From Combretum micranthum (lineage: Eukaryota > Streptophyta > Magnoliopsida > Myrtales > Combretaceae), in assembly GCA_024138025.1 (NCBI GenBank), contig JAMXBD010000632.1:62001-126000 (forward strand): a DNA stretch of 64,000 nt. The letters run 5' to 3'. Each line of letters starts with the position of its first letter. The stretch's first letter is position 1. A program made the translations under genes and the position numbers. The notes beneath the pieces are model-generated. The model ran no database searches. It was not told where the DNA came from and worked only from the letters and a program-made list of their open reading frames with translations. Positions 36,455 through 48,329 of the stretch are shown here, in pieces.

Positions 36455-36842
36455 GCTGCAAACAAGCAAAACTACTCGAGAGTTACTCAAGTGCGACTCG
36501 CTTCAGATATGGCTCAGCTCAAACTCGATTAGTAAACGAGTCGAGTTTGAGTCAAAAGTAAAGCTTATTTATTTAAAAGAGTCGAGGTTGAGCTTTAGTT
36601 TAGGCTTGCAAACCAACTAATGAGCTACCTAAATAAATTGAACTCGAGCTTAAATTCTAGGCTTGATGGACTCGATAAAAAACTTGACTCAGTTCAATCT
36701 CGTTTAATAAATGAGCGAAGCTCAAGCCTCAATTTTACGCTTGATAAAAAGCTTAGCTCAAGTTCAAGCTCAATAAATTTTAAATGAGCCAAACCTAAGC
36801 CTCTAAAAGCTCGGCTCGGCTCGGCTCGGCTCGTTTGCAAAG
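36455..36842. repeat. 'gagctcgagcttgag' interspersed repeat, copy 2
   Basis: Begins tagggctgcaaacaagc. It is filled with gagctcaagc/gactcgagtt motifs, ends in five ggctc units (about 36808-36832), then gtttgcaaag. The start and the complement of the end share gcaaac.agc, suggesting eroded terminal inverted repeats. A hAT-like origin is possible but the expected 8-bp duplication was not found. Confidence 0.55.
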
Positions 36843-37179
36843 ATAATTCTTCGTGTTTAAGGTAGAAAACATATTCAAATTGACGGCGAATCGTTGGATC
36901 TTAGAGTCGCATGAATGTATCTGTCTCAATCTTAGTGATTTTACAGCAATGCAATTCCTAGAACATACTACAACTTCAAATCACAAACAACCAACATTAA
37001 GTTGATGTGAGCTCCTAGCAATATACCAAGTTTTAACCTAAGAGTAACTTTTATTCATTAGGCAACTTTTCTGCTCAACGATTATTTCTTAGTCAAACTT
37101 CTTTCGGTGTTTGTGACATCTTAGGGAAATGTGATCCATCGAGTATTAAACAATATATCTATACACTTATACAAATATA

Positions 37180-37430
37180 TTATAAATGTATTTGGTTCAT
37201 TTTATTTTGATCGTTTTGGTATCTTATTTTTATAATTTTCAAACAAATTATTTGTCAAGAATAAATACAGATTAAAAACAGATATTTTTATTCATTAACA
37301 ACTCAAACAGACGAAATATAGATCAGATGTAAATGAGAAATAGATAAAATATAGATGCAGATTTAATTCATATGAGATATGATATAGTTGAAATATAAAT
37401 AAAAATCAGACAATCTAAACGGCTCCTATA
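37180..37430. repeat. MITE-like relative of 32092-32304, inverted
   Basis: The complement of the right part (taggagccgtttagattgtc, then ttatttatatttcaactata) parallels the left part of the MITE at 32092. The left terminus is unclear. Confidence 0.4.
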
Positions 37431-37809
37431 TGTGCACATGTGAATAAGGATGTAATATCTTAACAAATCTAGTTCTTACCACTCATTAGATATTACCACT
37501 ACAAATTGATCATGCGTGGTCCAAATTTTAAAGTCACATGAATGCATCTATCTTTGTGATTTTACAAGAGTGCTCTCTCTCCATAGCATAGGACAAGTTT
37601 AATTTGCAAACAAAATTGTACACTCTATACCGTGTAGGCGAGCTTCTGCGAAATGTCAATTTATTAATTAAGGAGTAATTTTTATACATTCAGAGACTTT
37701 TTTCCCTTTTGTATTTATGCTCACTCAAGGAAAGATAAAAAAAAAAATATTATAAGTCACATTGTATATAATATACCTTAAATACATGTGTGTGTGCATA
37801 TATATTATA

Positions 37810-38230
37810 GAGTTAATTACAAGAAGATGACCTATATTTTTGTCAATTTGCAAATGTATGATGTCTGTTAATTTTTTGACAAATAAGTGATCCGAGTTTC
37901 ATATAAAAGTATCATTATTATTAATTAATTAGAGGGATGTGTGTTAAAATCTTATTGGTTTAAAAAAATTAATTTTATAAAAATATTACTAAATAAAACT
38001 AAATAAATAAATTTTTAAAATGATAAAATTGAGGAAAAAAGTATAAAATTAATTCTTATGTCCAATAAAATATTAACATGTGTCATTCTAAAATTATTAA
38101 ATAATATCGATACTTTTGTATGAAATTCAAGTCTCTATTTGTAAAAAAAAAAAAAAAAAAAACACAAATCATTTGTTTACAAATCGAACAAAAATACATG
38201 TCATGTTTTTTTTTTTTTTTTAATTAACCC
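37810..38230. mobile_element. Third hairpin MITE with 9-bp target duplication
   Basis: Left arm gagttaattacaagaagatg and 'atatttttgtcaatttgcaa' are mirrored on the right by 'aatcgaacaaaaatacatgt' and taattaaccc. The 9-mer tatattata flanks both sides (37801-37809 and 38231-38239), although its AT-only composition weakens it. Ends resemble those of the other two hairpins (gggtaaatta, gagtaagtta). A- and T-runs near 38143 and 38206 sit opposite each other in the arms. Confidence 0.65.
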
Positions 38231-38239
38231 TATATTATA

Positions 38240-38870
38240 TCTGTATTGTCATATAAGGTTGTAATATTTTAAATTTTTTCTCGTCAGCACCGCGCATGAG
38301 TTATGATATGCCACTACGAATTGGCATAAAATGTTATCCTTTGCGATTGACGTTTCTGCACAAGTTCTATATGTATAATCCCAAACTCACAAGTCACATG
38401 TTTCCTATAGAAATGATGGAGACAAGTGAAGATCTCTGGTGAGTCATGCGAGACACTTGTCCAGCGTTGTTACCTCGTAACATTTGCAAAACAATTGATA
38501 CTCCCACAATATCACCGCATATAGGACTTGGAACACGTTTATTATTTGATACATTGTATAAACGAAGACATTCCAGCAATAGTCAAATAAGTTAGGAATA
38601 TAAACAGCATTAGCTTCTTGCACGTTGAAGAGATGCGGGTAAAGCTATCTTCTTGAAGATGCATACAACCCTCGTTGGAGTCTGGCTGGGTCATGGCTTC
38701 ACCTTGGTGAACCAGTTCCACCTGAATTGAAGCTTCTCTGAGTTTAAGATAAAATCAGAAAAATATCACTTCTAACCTGGCTAACCCAATTGAATGGCTC
38801 AACTCAAGTTCATGTCGATTGCGTGATAGGAACTAGATAGGATGAGATTGGAATTACTAGACAAAATTCT
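38240..38870. other. No gene recognised
   Basis: Chance ORFs only. Borders the TRIM. Confidence 0.35.
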
Positions 38871-39400
38871 TGTTACAGTGTAAGTGTGAGAAGTAAATTC
38901 ATATGGAAAATATGAGATTTATGTGAAAAGTTTTTGGAAAGATCTATTAACCTAATACCTTAAAGTTTTAGTTATATATGGTGTAACTCATTTATATATC
39001 TCACAAAGCATATTTGAAGAATTTCTCCCTATTAAGGCTTTCTCTCTCTTAACAATTGGAATCAGAGGGTGATGGTTCGGCTAGGAAACTTTCATTGTTG
39101 GTCCTTCATATGGAAAGAAGAGCTTTGTGGTGTGACTTGTTTGTGAAACCCTTCATGTATGGTAAATTGGTAGGGAGCAGATCACTTGCAAAGCCGGTTT
39201 AGTGGAGTCAATTTAATAAGCTCTTATTGGAGGAGGGGTATGATCTAACTTATTATAGAAACTCACACTTAAAGGAAGATTTGTTAGAGTGCAAGTGTAA
39301 AGTTGGAAAAATTCACATGAAAAATATAGAACTTATGTGAATGGTTTATAAGAGGGAAGACCCATTAATCTAATATCTTAAGAATTTGAGTTAATAATTC
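38871..39400 (+). mobile_element. TRIM (terminal-repeat retrotransposon in miniature)
   Basis: A 184-bp LTR (38871-39054, tgttacagtg to cttaaca) is followed two bases later by a primer site tggaatcagagg (39057-39068). About 215 bp of non-coding interior and a purine run aaaggaaga (39271-39279) come next. A second LTR starts tgttagagtgcaagtg at 39282. The copies share 'aaaaatat.ga..ttatgtga' and 'taatct/cctaata.ctta' blocks, but the second loses similarity near 39400, so it is truncated or diverged. The whole unit is about 530 bp, typical TRIM size. Confidence 0.7.
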
Positions 39401-41018
39401 TTATTAAGAGCTTTTATTTTTGTACAATTTCAATATTTTTGTGTCATAAAATATAAGGGATAAAAATTGTAAGTTTTTTCGCGGAGACAGAGAGTGTTTA
39501 TCCAATCTCCAATACATTTTGTAAATCAAATATCATATAATGACTTTTATCTAGTCAAGTATCATGAAAAATATGCAACCATATATTACCTTAAGGTTAA
39601 AAACGAATTGATATACAATTGACTAAACAATGTGATTATAAGATAACATTCGTTCAATTTATTTTCCTTTTTGTCTTCTTTTATATGTATATGAAGTTTG
39701 CAATTGCTATGGCTTTTACGAACAATATGGATAATGAAACTATCTATAAGCTATTTCATTGCTCGCATAACCAACTTGCTCTTCCAATATATCCATTTTC
39801 CAGCTTGTACATACAAAACTAACTTGCTTTTTCTTATATTTGGTCTTGTAAAAATTGTGTGGCTTGGATTTTAAGGAGTACAATTGTGCAATTTTCTTAA
39901 AGAGAGAGAATTTCATCATGTGGAAGGTGTGTCCGTCAAGTCCAAGGAACCGTCAATTTTAGAAGACTTTTCAACTGTAACATAGCATAAGAGGGGACGG
40001 CCGGGGATCCTCTCTCTGTCATTTTCCAATCTACTAAATGCCAGAAATTTAACATGCATGTATGTTGACCAATGTAAGATTTTATGGTCCATCCATTTTA
40101 TTTGTTTTGTAGGATCCATCCCATACCACAAATTGTTAAAGATATTTTTTTTTCCTGACGATTACAGTTGGAAGAAGTATTCAAATCTAAAATGTTTCAT
40201 ATAAAATATTAGAGAAGATGCTATTAGATCATAAACATATTGATAAATTGTTAAAGCATTCAAATTTGCAATATTAGATTAACTTTATGGTCGATTTAAT
40301 TGTTAAATGATGTGTTAGAGGATCGGATGGTCTAATTTCCTGAAAATATACAGATTGAGACAACATGGTCCCAATAAGATGCGTTGCCCTTTATATGGCC
40401 ATATATGGAATGGTGTTGTGATCATTATTAAGAGCGAAAGCGACATGAATGATAAAAATTCAGATTAGATAGATAGCCTCTAGCTTCCCTTTATCTTCAG
40501 TAATTATGTATAATGTATGTTATATAAAGAACTTGTGATAAGTACTTTTTCAGATATATGTTAAGGATTTTCAATGAATTGTGTTTCTTATATTTCCATA
40601 TATTTATTATAAACCTTTGCGAATAAATACGCATGTAAAGGTTGAAAATTTTCTCTATTTAATTTATTGAAAGGTCTCATCAAAACATCGTTATGCTAAC
40701 TTTACCTTACTTCTTTACCAAGTGAAAGTAATCATGTATTCCAGGCATACTCATATCTTATCATTAATAAATATAAGCAAAATTATCGAGTGGCACCTTT
40801 TAGTCTCAAAAATATTGTCATATCCAGTATGAATGTTTAAAATGATATATATATATATATATATATAAAGACTTTTTAAGTTTTTAATTAGTCAGGTTAG
40901 TTATCACTGCTCAAAATAATCTAAAATTAGTTATAGTAGAAAGATATTACTTCAAATCCTCCTCATTATCTCAATGCATTAGTGCTTCTATTTAAGATTT
41001 TTTTTCTTTTTGTTGGGG
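39401..41018. other. No gene recognised; AT microsatellite
   Basis: AT-rich intergenic sequence. An (AT)n run occupies about 40843-40866. No domain or repeat pair was seen. Confidence 0.4.
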
Positions 41019-41027
41019 TATTTAAAA

Positions 41028-41340
41028 GGGAAAAATAAAATTTTAATCTTTAAGGTTTTACTGTTTTCTATTTGAGTTCTAAGCCTTTTTTTTCCTATTT
41101 AAGTCCTCAATCTTTACGAAAGTTAGCAAATACGGACTTGTTTTAACTTGTATGTTTTTTCGCTAATATTTGACATTGGGCACCATTTCATTTGTTAGAA
41201 ATTATTAACTTAAATAAATGAAATAAATAAATCAAGATAAACTTAACAAAACAATTAAAAATAACAAAAATTCAAAAAATTAATTGAAAAATGATAAGAA
41301 AGCTGTCTTTTTCCAATTTGATTAAAAATAAAATTAAATA
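41028..41340 (+). repeat. Left terminal inverted arm
   Basis: Starts gggaaaaataaaattttaat. About 300 bp with an A-rich inner half. Parallel to 12834-13125 in the same orientation. Confidence 0.8.
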
Positions 41341-41420
41341 ATAATAATTTAATAATAATAATTTCCTGTATCATCATCCTCTTCCAACCACAAACTATTT
41401 GAATTTTAATACTAATGCTT

Positions 41421-41781
41421 TGACGCAGCATGAAAGCGTTAGGTAACAGAAATTAATTTAACGATTGATTCAAAACGTGAACTTAATCACACAATTTCTA
41501 TACAATTTCACAGAGAAAACTCTCTCGATAGGATTTAAAAATTATATAAATGTTCTTATTTACAAAGACAAGCCTAAAGGCTTATTTATTCTATTACATG
41601 AGGAATTCTAAAAGATAAGATCTAAAAAAGAAAAATAATAAATACAAATAAATAGTGTAACCGATAATTAACATTGAAAATATTAGCTGGTGGCTTATAA
41701 TTAATATTGATGGTTTCAAAAACTCAAAAGTTGAAACCATCAGTAATAAATGCCGACTTTAATTGGGATTCCGCTGCTGCA
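41421..41781 (-). repeat. 3' LTR of the minus-strand gag-only element
   Basis: Shares with the right LTR 'caaaacgtgaacttaatcac', 'ggcttattta', 'attacatgaggaattctaaa' and 'attccgctgct'. Outer end on the minus strand is tgcagcagcgg. Confidence 0.8.
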
Positions 41782-42233
41782 TTATTCTCTTCCACCTACA
41801 AAAACTCGACCTCGATTTCTCTTCTGGATATAGTTTTTTTTTTTTTTTTTTTACCACCGGGTGGTGAAGATAAAATAAGTATCCTCTAAGATCAAATATG
41901 AATCTGCAAAAATGAATGTTGAGAAGTAAAAAGTAAAATATATCGACCATATTGGGACTTTGAAGTATATCCACCCTCAAGCTCCTTGAACCGTCTACAA
42001 TCTTAACACTCAATGTCACCACAAGATTGGCCTTCTCTTCAGACTCAACAGTAGTTGTTTCACTTATTTTCCTCTCTTGCACGATGTTTTCATAGATTTT
42101 CTTTCAACGACTTCAGGAGTCTCGGTATTTTCTATGACAATTACAGGTGGTATACTAGGAACTAACTCCTTTTTATCAGGTTTAGTTGAAATAACTGGTG
42201 GATGTTTGATTTTCTTATCCATAGATTTTCCTT

Positions 42234-42743
42234 CTACTGTGGGAGTCTTTTTATGTATTCTTTCCCATTTTCTTTTGGATTAGGAACATATTTCTCTTTC
42301 AAATCACTACTTTGCGTCCATGTCATAAACTCTGCAGGATAATCATGCATTGATTTCTCTTTCTGATGGCATCTTTGGTCTTGTTGAGATATGATTTCCT
42401 CATAATGAAGAGAATGAAATTCATCCTCTAATAATATCTTCATCCTAAACCATGTCTTAACAGGTATTTTTCCTTCACGACTTAACTTTTTGTGTAACCT
42501 CTCTCACTAAGTAGAAACATAACCTTTCAATCTACAAACCACTGATTTTACCCTTTTCTCTTTAGGAATTTCTATATATTTAAAAATCCACTCAATCTTG
42601 TCAATCCAATCAATAAAATTATTAATCCCTAATTCTCCACTAAAATATGGAATATCTATATTTTGGCAGAGATTGTCACAATCTCTTTGATCATACCTAT
42701 AATAGCCCCTTTGGTATCTACTACCATCATCACTACCTTTCAT
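42234..42743 (-). pseudogene. Gag remnant of gypsy-type element
   Basis: The minus-strand frame from the ATG at 42743 has a 'DIPYFSGELG' core-entry motif, then IDWIDKIEWIFKYIEIP and KRVKSVVCRLKGY, as in plant gypsy gag. Two adjacent stops (TAG, TGA, about 42504-42509) follow at the spot where this gag family usually has a tryptophan pair; each is one G-to-A change from TGG. The same frame then reads on (KIPVKTWFRMKILLEDEF) to a stop near 42234. No zinc knuckle is reached. An alternative upstream ATG near 42848 leads to a short frame. Confidence 0.7.
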
Positions 42744-42884
42744 CTACGGTTATCTTTCTTCGAACAAAAACTCGATTTGGCTCTCAGGACTTCCACATCC
42801 CAAGCACCGTCGAGGACGTGACCGCCTCCTAAACTGCTGTCTCCTGACATCTTCACAGGAACTCACCGTGCTCTGATACCAATC

Positions 42885-43258
42885 TAACACAGCGAGTTAG
42901 CGTGGATAAACAAGAACACTCAACGAATGAATCTCAAAACGTGAACTTAATCACACAATTGATAAACAATTGCAATTTCATAGAAAAAACTCTTTCAAAA
43001 GGATTTAAAAAGCATATCAAATGTTCTTAATTACAAAGACAAACCTAAAGGCTTATTTATACTATTACATGAGGAATTCTAAAAAACAAGATCTAAAAGG
43101 CAAATAATAAATACAATAAATATAAATAAATAATGTAACCGACAATTAACGTTGCAAATAATAGAGTGTGGCCTATAATTAATATTGACGATATCAAAAA
43201 CTCAAAAGATAAAACCGTTAGTAATAAATGTCGGCTTTAATTCAAATTCCGCTGCTCA
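42885..43258 (-). repeat. 5' LTR of the minus-strand gag-only element
   Basis: Lies directly beside the primer site. The edge on the plus strand reads taacacagcgag, against tgacgcagcatg in the partner. Right edge gctgctca. Confidence 0.8.
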
Positions 43259-43478
43259 ATTATACTTATTCTTTAAAGTGGAAAAAACATTGAAATTTTA
43301 TCTTTCTTTTTATTCCATTTCATGCATAATTTTGTTTGATAAAAATATTTTGACATGCCTAATGATTAAATAACTGTGCATGGTTTCATGAAAAGTGCAT
43401 CTATTATTATTGGATTGCTATCATACAATAGCGCCAACTAAAACACTCATGTAACTTGAACATGTAATTTCTCTTATG

Positions 43479-43834
43479 GTATATTTGGTACGTAGGAATG
43501 GGTCAGAATAGAATTGCGATTTCAGCTTCCATTCCTTTCCTAACGTTTGGAAGCGTTTTCAAAAGTTGGAATGACGATTTCGCTTTGAAGGAGAATTCGA
43601 TTCCGCCTTCTCAATGGCGGATCGTGATTCATTCTACTCTTATTAATTATATGTAGTGTAATTACTTTTTAATCTTATCATGTATTTTTATTTTGTAATT
43701 ATTACTAAGGACATATCCAAAAATTATACTTATTGGCATTCTATTCCATGTAATCTTCCAAATATATGAATGAATTTGTCATTCCCAAACCCATTATATT
43801 TCATTCTAAATCATTCATGCATACCAAACGTGAC
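43479..43834. mobile_element. MITE inside the Mutator-like element
   Basis: Left end 'atatttggtacgtaggaatg' and complement of the right end 'cgtttggtatgcatgaatg' are inverted relatives, with 'ggaatg/cattcc' repeats inside. About 355 bp, non-coding. Superfamily undecided (PIF/Harbinger or hAT). Confidence 0.55.
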
Positions 43835-43929
43835 ACTAGTTTATCAATTGCAAGAGGATGTCAAATCCACTTTGCAATGAAAATAGCCATCAATAATGAT
43901 ATTCATTATTAAATTGAAATGGAAAAGAC

Positions 43930-44227
43930 AATTTCTTTATGTCTTTTCATTGTTCAATTAATTTGCTGATTTTTTAAAATTTTTTATTGTTTTGTTAACT
44001 TTATCTTGATTTATTTATTTCATTTATTTAAGTTAATAATTTCTAACAAATGAAATGATACCAAGTGTTAAACATTAATGGAAAAAACTAATAGTATTAA
44101 AAAAGTCTTTATTTGTCAACTTTTGTAAAAGTTGAGGACTTAAATAAAAAAAATAAAATTAGGTATGTAAATCAAATAGAAAAATCATAAAACATTGAAG
44201 ACTAAAAATGTTTTTTTTTTTTTTTCC
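43930..44227 (-). repeat. Right terminal inverted arm
   Basis: Ends 'gaagactaaaaatg' followed by a T-run and cc, directly before the 9-bp duplication. The T-run makes this terminus longer than the left one. Confidence 0.8.
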
Positions 44228-44236
44228 TATTTAAAA

Positions 44237-46046
44237 TTACAGATAGCACGTAATACTATATTGAACAGGAAAAGGCAAGACATTAAAAGTAAAAAACAAA
44301 ATTATATAATTTCCTTTACATCATTTATAAAATTAACTGATCAATAAATATATAATTCGAGAGAAATAAAAAAGATTTATAATGAATATGACGTAGTATC
44401 TGAACAATTTAGTGGCTTGACGAGCGAAGAAATAGAAATTTTAGTATATAACCAAACATTTCAAGAAAACAATAATGAGCGATTACAAATATTTTTATAT
44501 GATTTTCTTTTCAATTGCTAACACTATATGATCAATAATATCATGCAAATCTTTCACACAATTTAATCCTTGATTCGTCCTACTATCACAAGCAAAGCTT
44601 GTAAAAAGCAATAAATTAAAGCTGGGTATATCTGGAGCCTTTGCCTTTAGGTCTTGTTACCGTGTGAAATGTACCGCTGTTTATAATATTTGGCTACCCT
44701 TCGTTGTAAGCTGTTAGAAAAAATAATGTGCTATAGTCGCCTATACGTGATGGACGAAAAATAAACCGAAACAAAAAAATATATATATTGAATTTAAAAA
44801 TAATAATAATAAAACTATGGACCATAACATAAAAATTTTACTATCAATAAATAATGATATTACGATATTTTTTTCTCACAAGCGATACAAGTCGATAACT
44901 AAATTTTCACATATAAATATATATATATATAATTTCCTACGCATTCATATTCGTTTTTATTTCCTTTTCACCGATCTTTCTTTTCTTCTTTTTCTTTCCT
45001 TAATTTTCCAACTTTCCTTTTTATTTCTTTTGCTTAGAGTATATATAGATATTATAGTTTTTATTTTTATTTGTTATTGGCTCATATATATTGGATCCAA
45101 TACCCAACAAACTCCTCCTCTAACTCATATGAAAGATTCCATCACACAAGTTATATGTTTTTTTAAAAGGTCTCTAGCCATTTGATAGTTCTACTAATCA
45201 TAAGTAGGTTTTCTTATGCAAGGATTTTCATGTCCTCATGTATGGTTTTTACTCATTCTTTTTTCTACTCCTTAAAAAGTTTTGATGATATCAAGATACT
45301 TAAAGTTCACTAATTAAGTTTATTGGGTGTGTACAGAGGCGGACATAGGATTATATGATTGGGAGCAGGGGTGGGGCTGGGGGCAAGTCTTAATTAAGTT
45401 AATCTTAAAATTATTTATTTATATCCATTAGCAATTATAATTATATTACATCTTATATATTTATGAGAATTTTATAATGATTTTAATTAATGTGATATTT
45501 TTTAAGGTTAATGACCAAAATACTACCTGAATTTTTAAAATATCAATTTGTTACCTAAAAACACATTTCAAGGATGCAAACGCTACCTGACTTAACTCTG
45601 TTAAGTCCGTCATCCTACGTGTCATAACCGCCCAATGTTTAAGTAACACGTGGGATTTCCAATGTTAAAAAAACCCCAATGCACATTTTTCTTAGTAAAT
45701 TCATTGGATCAACTTTTAAAATAAAAAAAAAGGAACAAAAAACATAAACCTATGTTAAAATGCAAGTTAAACCCGTTAGAAACGATATATACGTATCCAC
45801 TATGAGAAACGCTAATTTCCCAAAACTCAAATCCAAAAGAAAAAAAAATTCAAACACAGTAAAGCACACTTGCCACATGAAACACGTAAAGAAGAAGATG
45901 GGAAGTGAAAACTAATAGGTACATGGGATGATTTCTCAAATCCTAAGCATCAGATTTTGGTTCATATTTTTTTCTCTTTTTGTTTTACAAATTTTTTAAC
46001 CTTCGACACCTGACTTGGCATTATTAGCAGGTTTGATTTTATTGAT
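44237..46046. other. No gene; possible MITE arm near 45505-45660
   Basis: AT-rich. A GC-richer patch at about 45337-45384 (ggcggacatagg, ggggctgggggcaag) looks like a transposon edge. A 'ggttaatgaccaaaatac' block at about 45505 resembles hairpin-MITE arms, but I see no opposite arm. Confidence 0.35.
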
Positions 46047-46500
46047 ATGATGAAATTGACTTCTTGTATTCGATCATCTAATCAATCGAGTAACAACGCC
46101 AATGGTGCTATCCAAATGTGGATACGAGTTGTAGCAAGGACAAAGACGAACAAAGGTCGGGTATTCTATGGATGTCCAAATTACAACTTGGTAAGGCCTA
46201 ATTTATTTATTTTTTTTTTACATTCTTAGTGTTCACACATTTCATATGATGATAGCACGCTATGATTGCCAAGATGATGGATGTAATTTTTTTTCGATGG
46301 AATCGTGATGGTGACATTAATGAACATGAATCATCAGAAGCTATAGAGTAGTTAAGAAAGAAGGAGCAAATGCTCGCCATGTTGATAGAGTAAGCTAGAT
46401 TCGAAAGGGTTAAGTTAGTGGAGGAAAACTTGTTGCTACAAAGGCTATTATTAGGGACTCATCCTAATGCAAAGAAGGAGATCGAAAGGATTCACTGATC
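46047..46500 (+). pseudogene. GRF-type zinc-finger-like fragment, broken
   Basis: The frame from 46047 gives RVVARTKTNKGRVFYGCPNY, resembling the GRxFYGCP core of plant GRF zinc fingers. A gtaag donor-like site follows near 46190 and an atag acceptor-like site near 46258. Beyond it, 'YDCQDDGCNFF' fits the second half (CxFFxW), but the T-run at about 46289-46296 shifts the frame right there. A charged, coiled-coil-like tail (KKEQMLAML) then has a stop inside it. The first metal ligand pair is not clear. Such small proteins also occur in transposons. Confidence 0.45.
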
Positions 46501-47860
46501 AACACAAGTGTACAAGTACCAGCTAATTTGTTCATGAGTTGGGATTAATCTGTGGTAGGTGTCTTATAGGCTTTGAATTGGAGGAATGAACTTGAAAATG
46601 AGGAGTAGATTTTTCATCAATTGTAGCTACATGTTGAATTTTGTAAGCTTTGAATTGGATGAACTTGAAAAGATGGAGTAGATTTGTCATCAATTTTAGC
46701 TATGTTCTGATGTCAATTGTGTTCCTTATAATATGGATTAATGAATGAAAGTTGACATATTTAATGACATATACAGGTCTCCTTCCTAGATCATAAAAAT
46801 TAAATTTGATTTACTATTCTTTCCCTTCCAAGCAATTGTGCAAACTGGTAGAAGTAGTTAAAGAGTGGAGAGAAATTTGAGGTTCTACCAAAAAGAGACC
46901 AAAATTTGTAGGAGAAATGTCATAGAATGTATTGTTATATATTCCAACATAACATTCTAACATCATGGCTACTTGAGATAATAGACAATAACCATGACAT
47001 AGACATGTATCGAATAATGAGTTCACATTTGCAAATCTTAAAAGAAGTGGACACTTGACTAAAGCAACTTAGCTAAGTTCCAATATCATATTATGTCTGG
47101 CATTACTTCATTTTATGCCAATAACCAAACAGAAGTTTGAATTGCACATTGTAATTAATCAACAAATAACTAAACTCAACCAAAGAACTTAAGGATAAGA
47201 AATCTGATTGTAAACATATCTATTCCATTAACAGCTTAATGTTATGTCAAATAAGTTCCCGTCATCTAGAATGACTAATCTGTACATAGGGGCATATGGC
47301 TTACCCTACTAAAATCAAGCAAACGGTATCAAACAATGGTCATAAATAAGCCTCCCTTGTCATTCAAATTACAGCATCACCTCAAAAGATAGAATAACAA
47401 AAGCAAAAGATGACAAAATATATTTTTCAATTTTCTTTAGTTGACTTTCTTGAGTCATGACCTGGCTGACTCATCCCTATCGCTATCTTCATCCAAATTG
47501 ACAAATGCAAGCTCAGTAGACTTCTTCCAACAAAAGTTCGCCATTTGTATACGGTCTTTTCTGCGTATTGGTAATTTCTCTCTTCTCTTCTTAGCTTAAG
47601 TTGCTTCCATCTTCGCTTGCAATTATTCTTTCCTCCTAGCAAGTTGTATGCTTAACCACTCTCCATGTGGTGTGATACACAAGCTTTCTTTACTCTCCTA
47701 GTGCTATGAAGAGAACAGCATTCCTAAATGTGGCATGCTTACAATAAGAAATCAGACTTGTAATCAAATTTGCACAGAAGAAAAGAAAACAAATCATCTC
47801 TCACTTTCATATTAGAATTACACATAGATCATCTAAATGAGGGATATTATGCGGTTATAC
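46501..47860. other. No gene recognised
   Basis: Short ORFs on the minus strand show no domain I know. Confidence 0.4.
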
Positions 47861-48329
47861 CAATGAAAGATGGTTGATGGCTAAGGGCTACATTGTTTGC
47901 TACAATGGTGGCTCTTTTGTTGCCTATGTTAGTAGCTATGTTGTTTGATGTGTTAGTGGCTACATTGGGTTAGACGGCGATGGTTGTGGTGTTGGTTTTT
48001 GTTGACCAGGCACACTAGGGGACAACTATGAGAATCTGGATGTATATCCCACACTTGCTGATGGAGGGCCATGCTTTCAAGTTGACTAGATTCCAAATAC
48101 ATATACACATTTCAATATCATATTCAACCACGCATACATACTATCTTAAGGTGTAACAAACATTTTTCATACATTAAAGGCCTTATTTTGAGAGCATTCC
48201 TTCTCTAACACTTTCGTTGAAGGGGACCGCACTCCAGATCCTCCAGCGGTCACATTGCTTGATACGTTGCTACTCCCTCTCTGCAAATTCATCAATAGCT
48301 TAGCGTACTTGGAATAATTTTGATTTCAA

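Larger units (their letters stand above)
41421..43258 (-). mobile_element. Gag-only LTR element on minus strand (TR-GAG-like)
   Basis: LTRs of 361 bp (41421-41781) and 374 bp (42885-43258) enclose about 1.1 kb. On the minus strand the right LTR is followed by a ttggtatcagag primer site (complement of 42871-42882). A polypurine stretch (ggtggaagagaat) precedes the left LTR. The interior encodes only a gag remnant. This matches the described TR-GAG layout of short LTR elements with gag but no pol. No 5-bp duplication was found. It is inserted inside the Mutator-like element. Confidence 0.8.
41028..44227. mobile_element. Non-autonomous Mutator-like element, perfect 9-bp target duplication
   Basis: Inverted arms at 41028-41340 and 43930-44227 share long blocks, e.g. 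'aaataaatcaagataaactt' on the left mirrored by its complement near 44010. 'catttcatttgttagaaatt' is mirrored near 44045. The flank tatttaaaa is identical on both sides (41019-41027 and 44228-44236), the 9-bp duplication of the Mutator superfamily. No transposase lies inside. The interior carries a complete minus-strand LTR element (41421-43258) and a small MITE (about 43479-43834), both later insertions. Confidence 0.85.

Noticed and set aside
36800..36835. ggctc pentamer run as a CRISPR-like or regulatory array
   Set aside because: It is a five-unit microsatellite at the edge of an interspersed plant repeat, with no spacers.
44817..45185. 122-residue hydrophobic ORF as a membrane protein
   Set aside because: Composition (Phe, Ile, Leu, Tyr from T-rich DNA) and lack of homologous features point to chance in AT-rich sequence.
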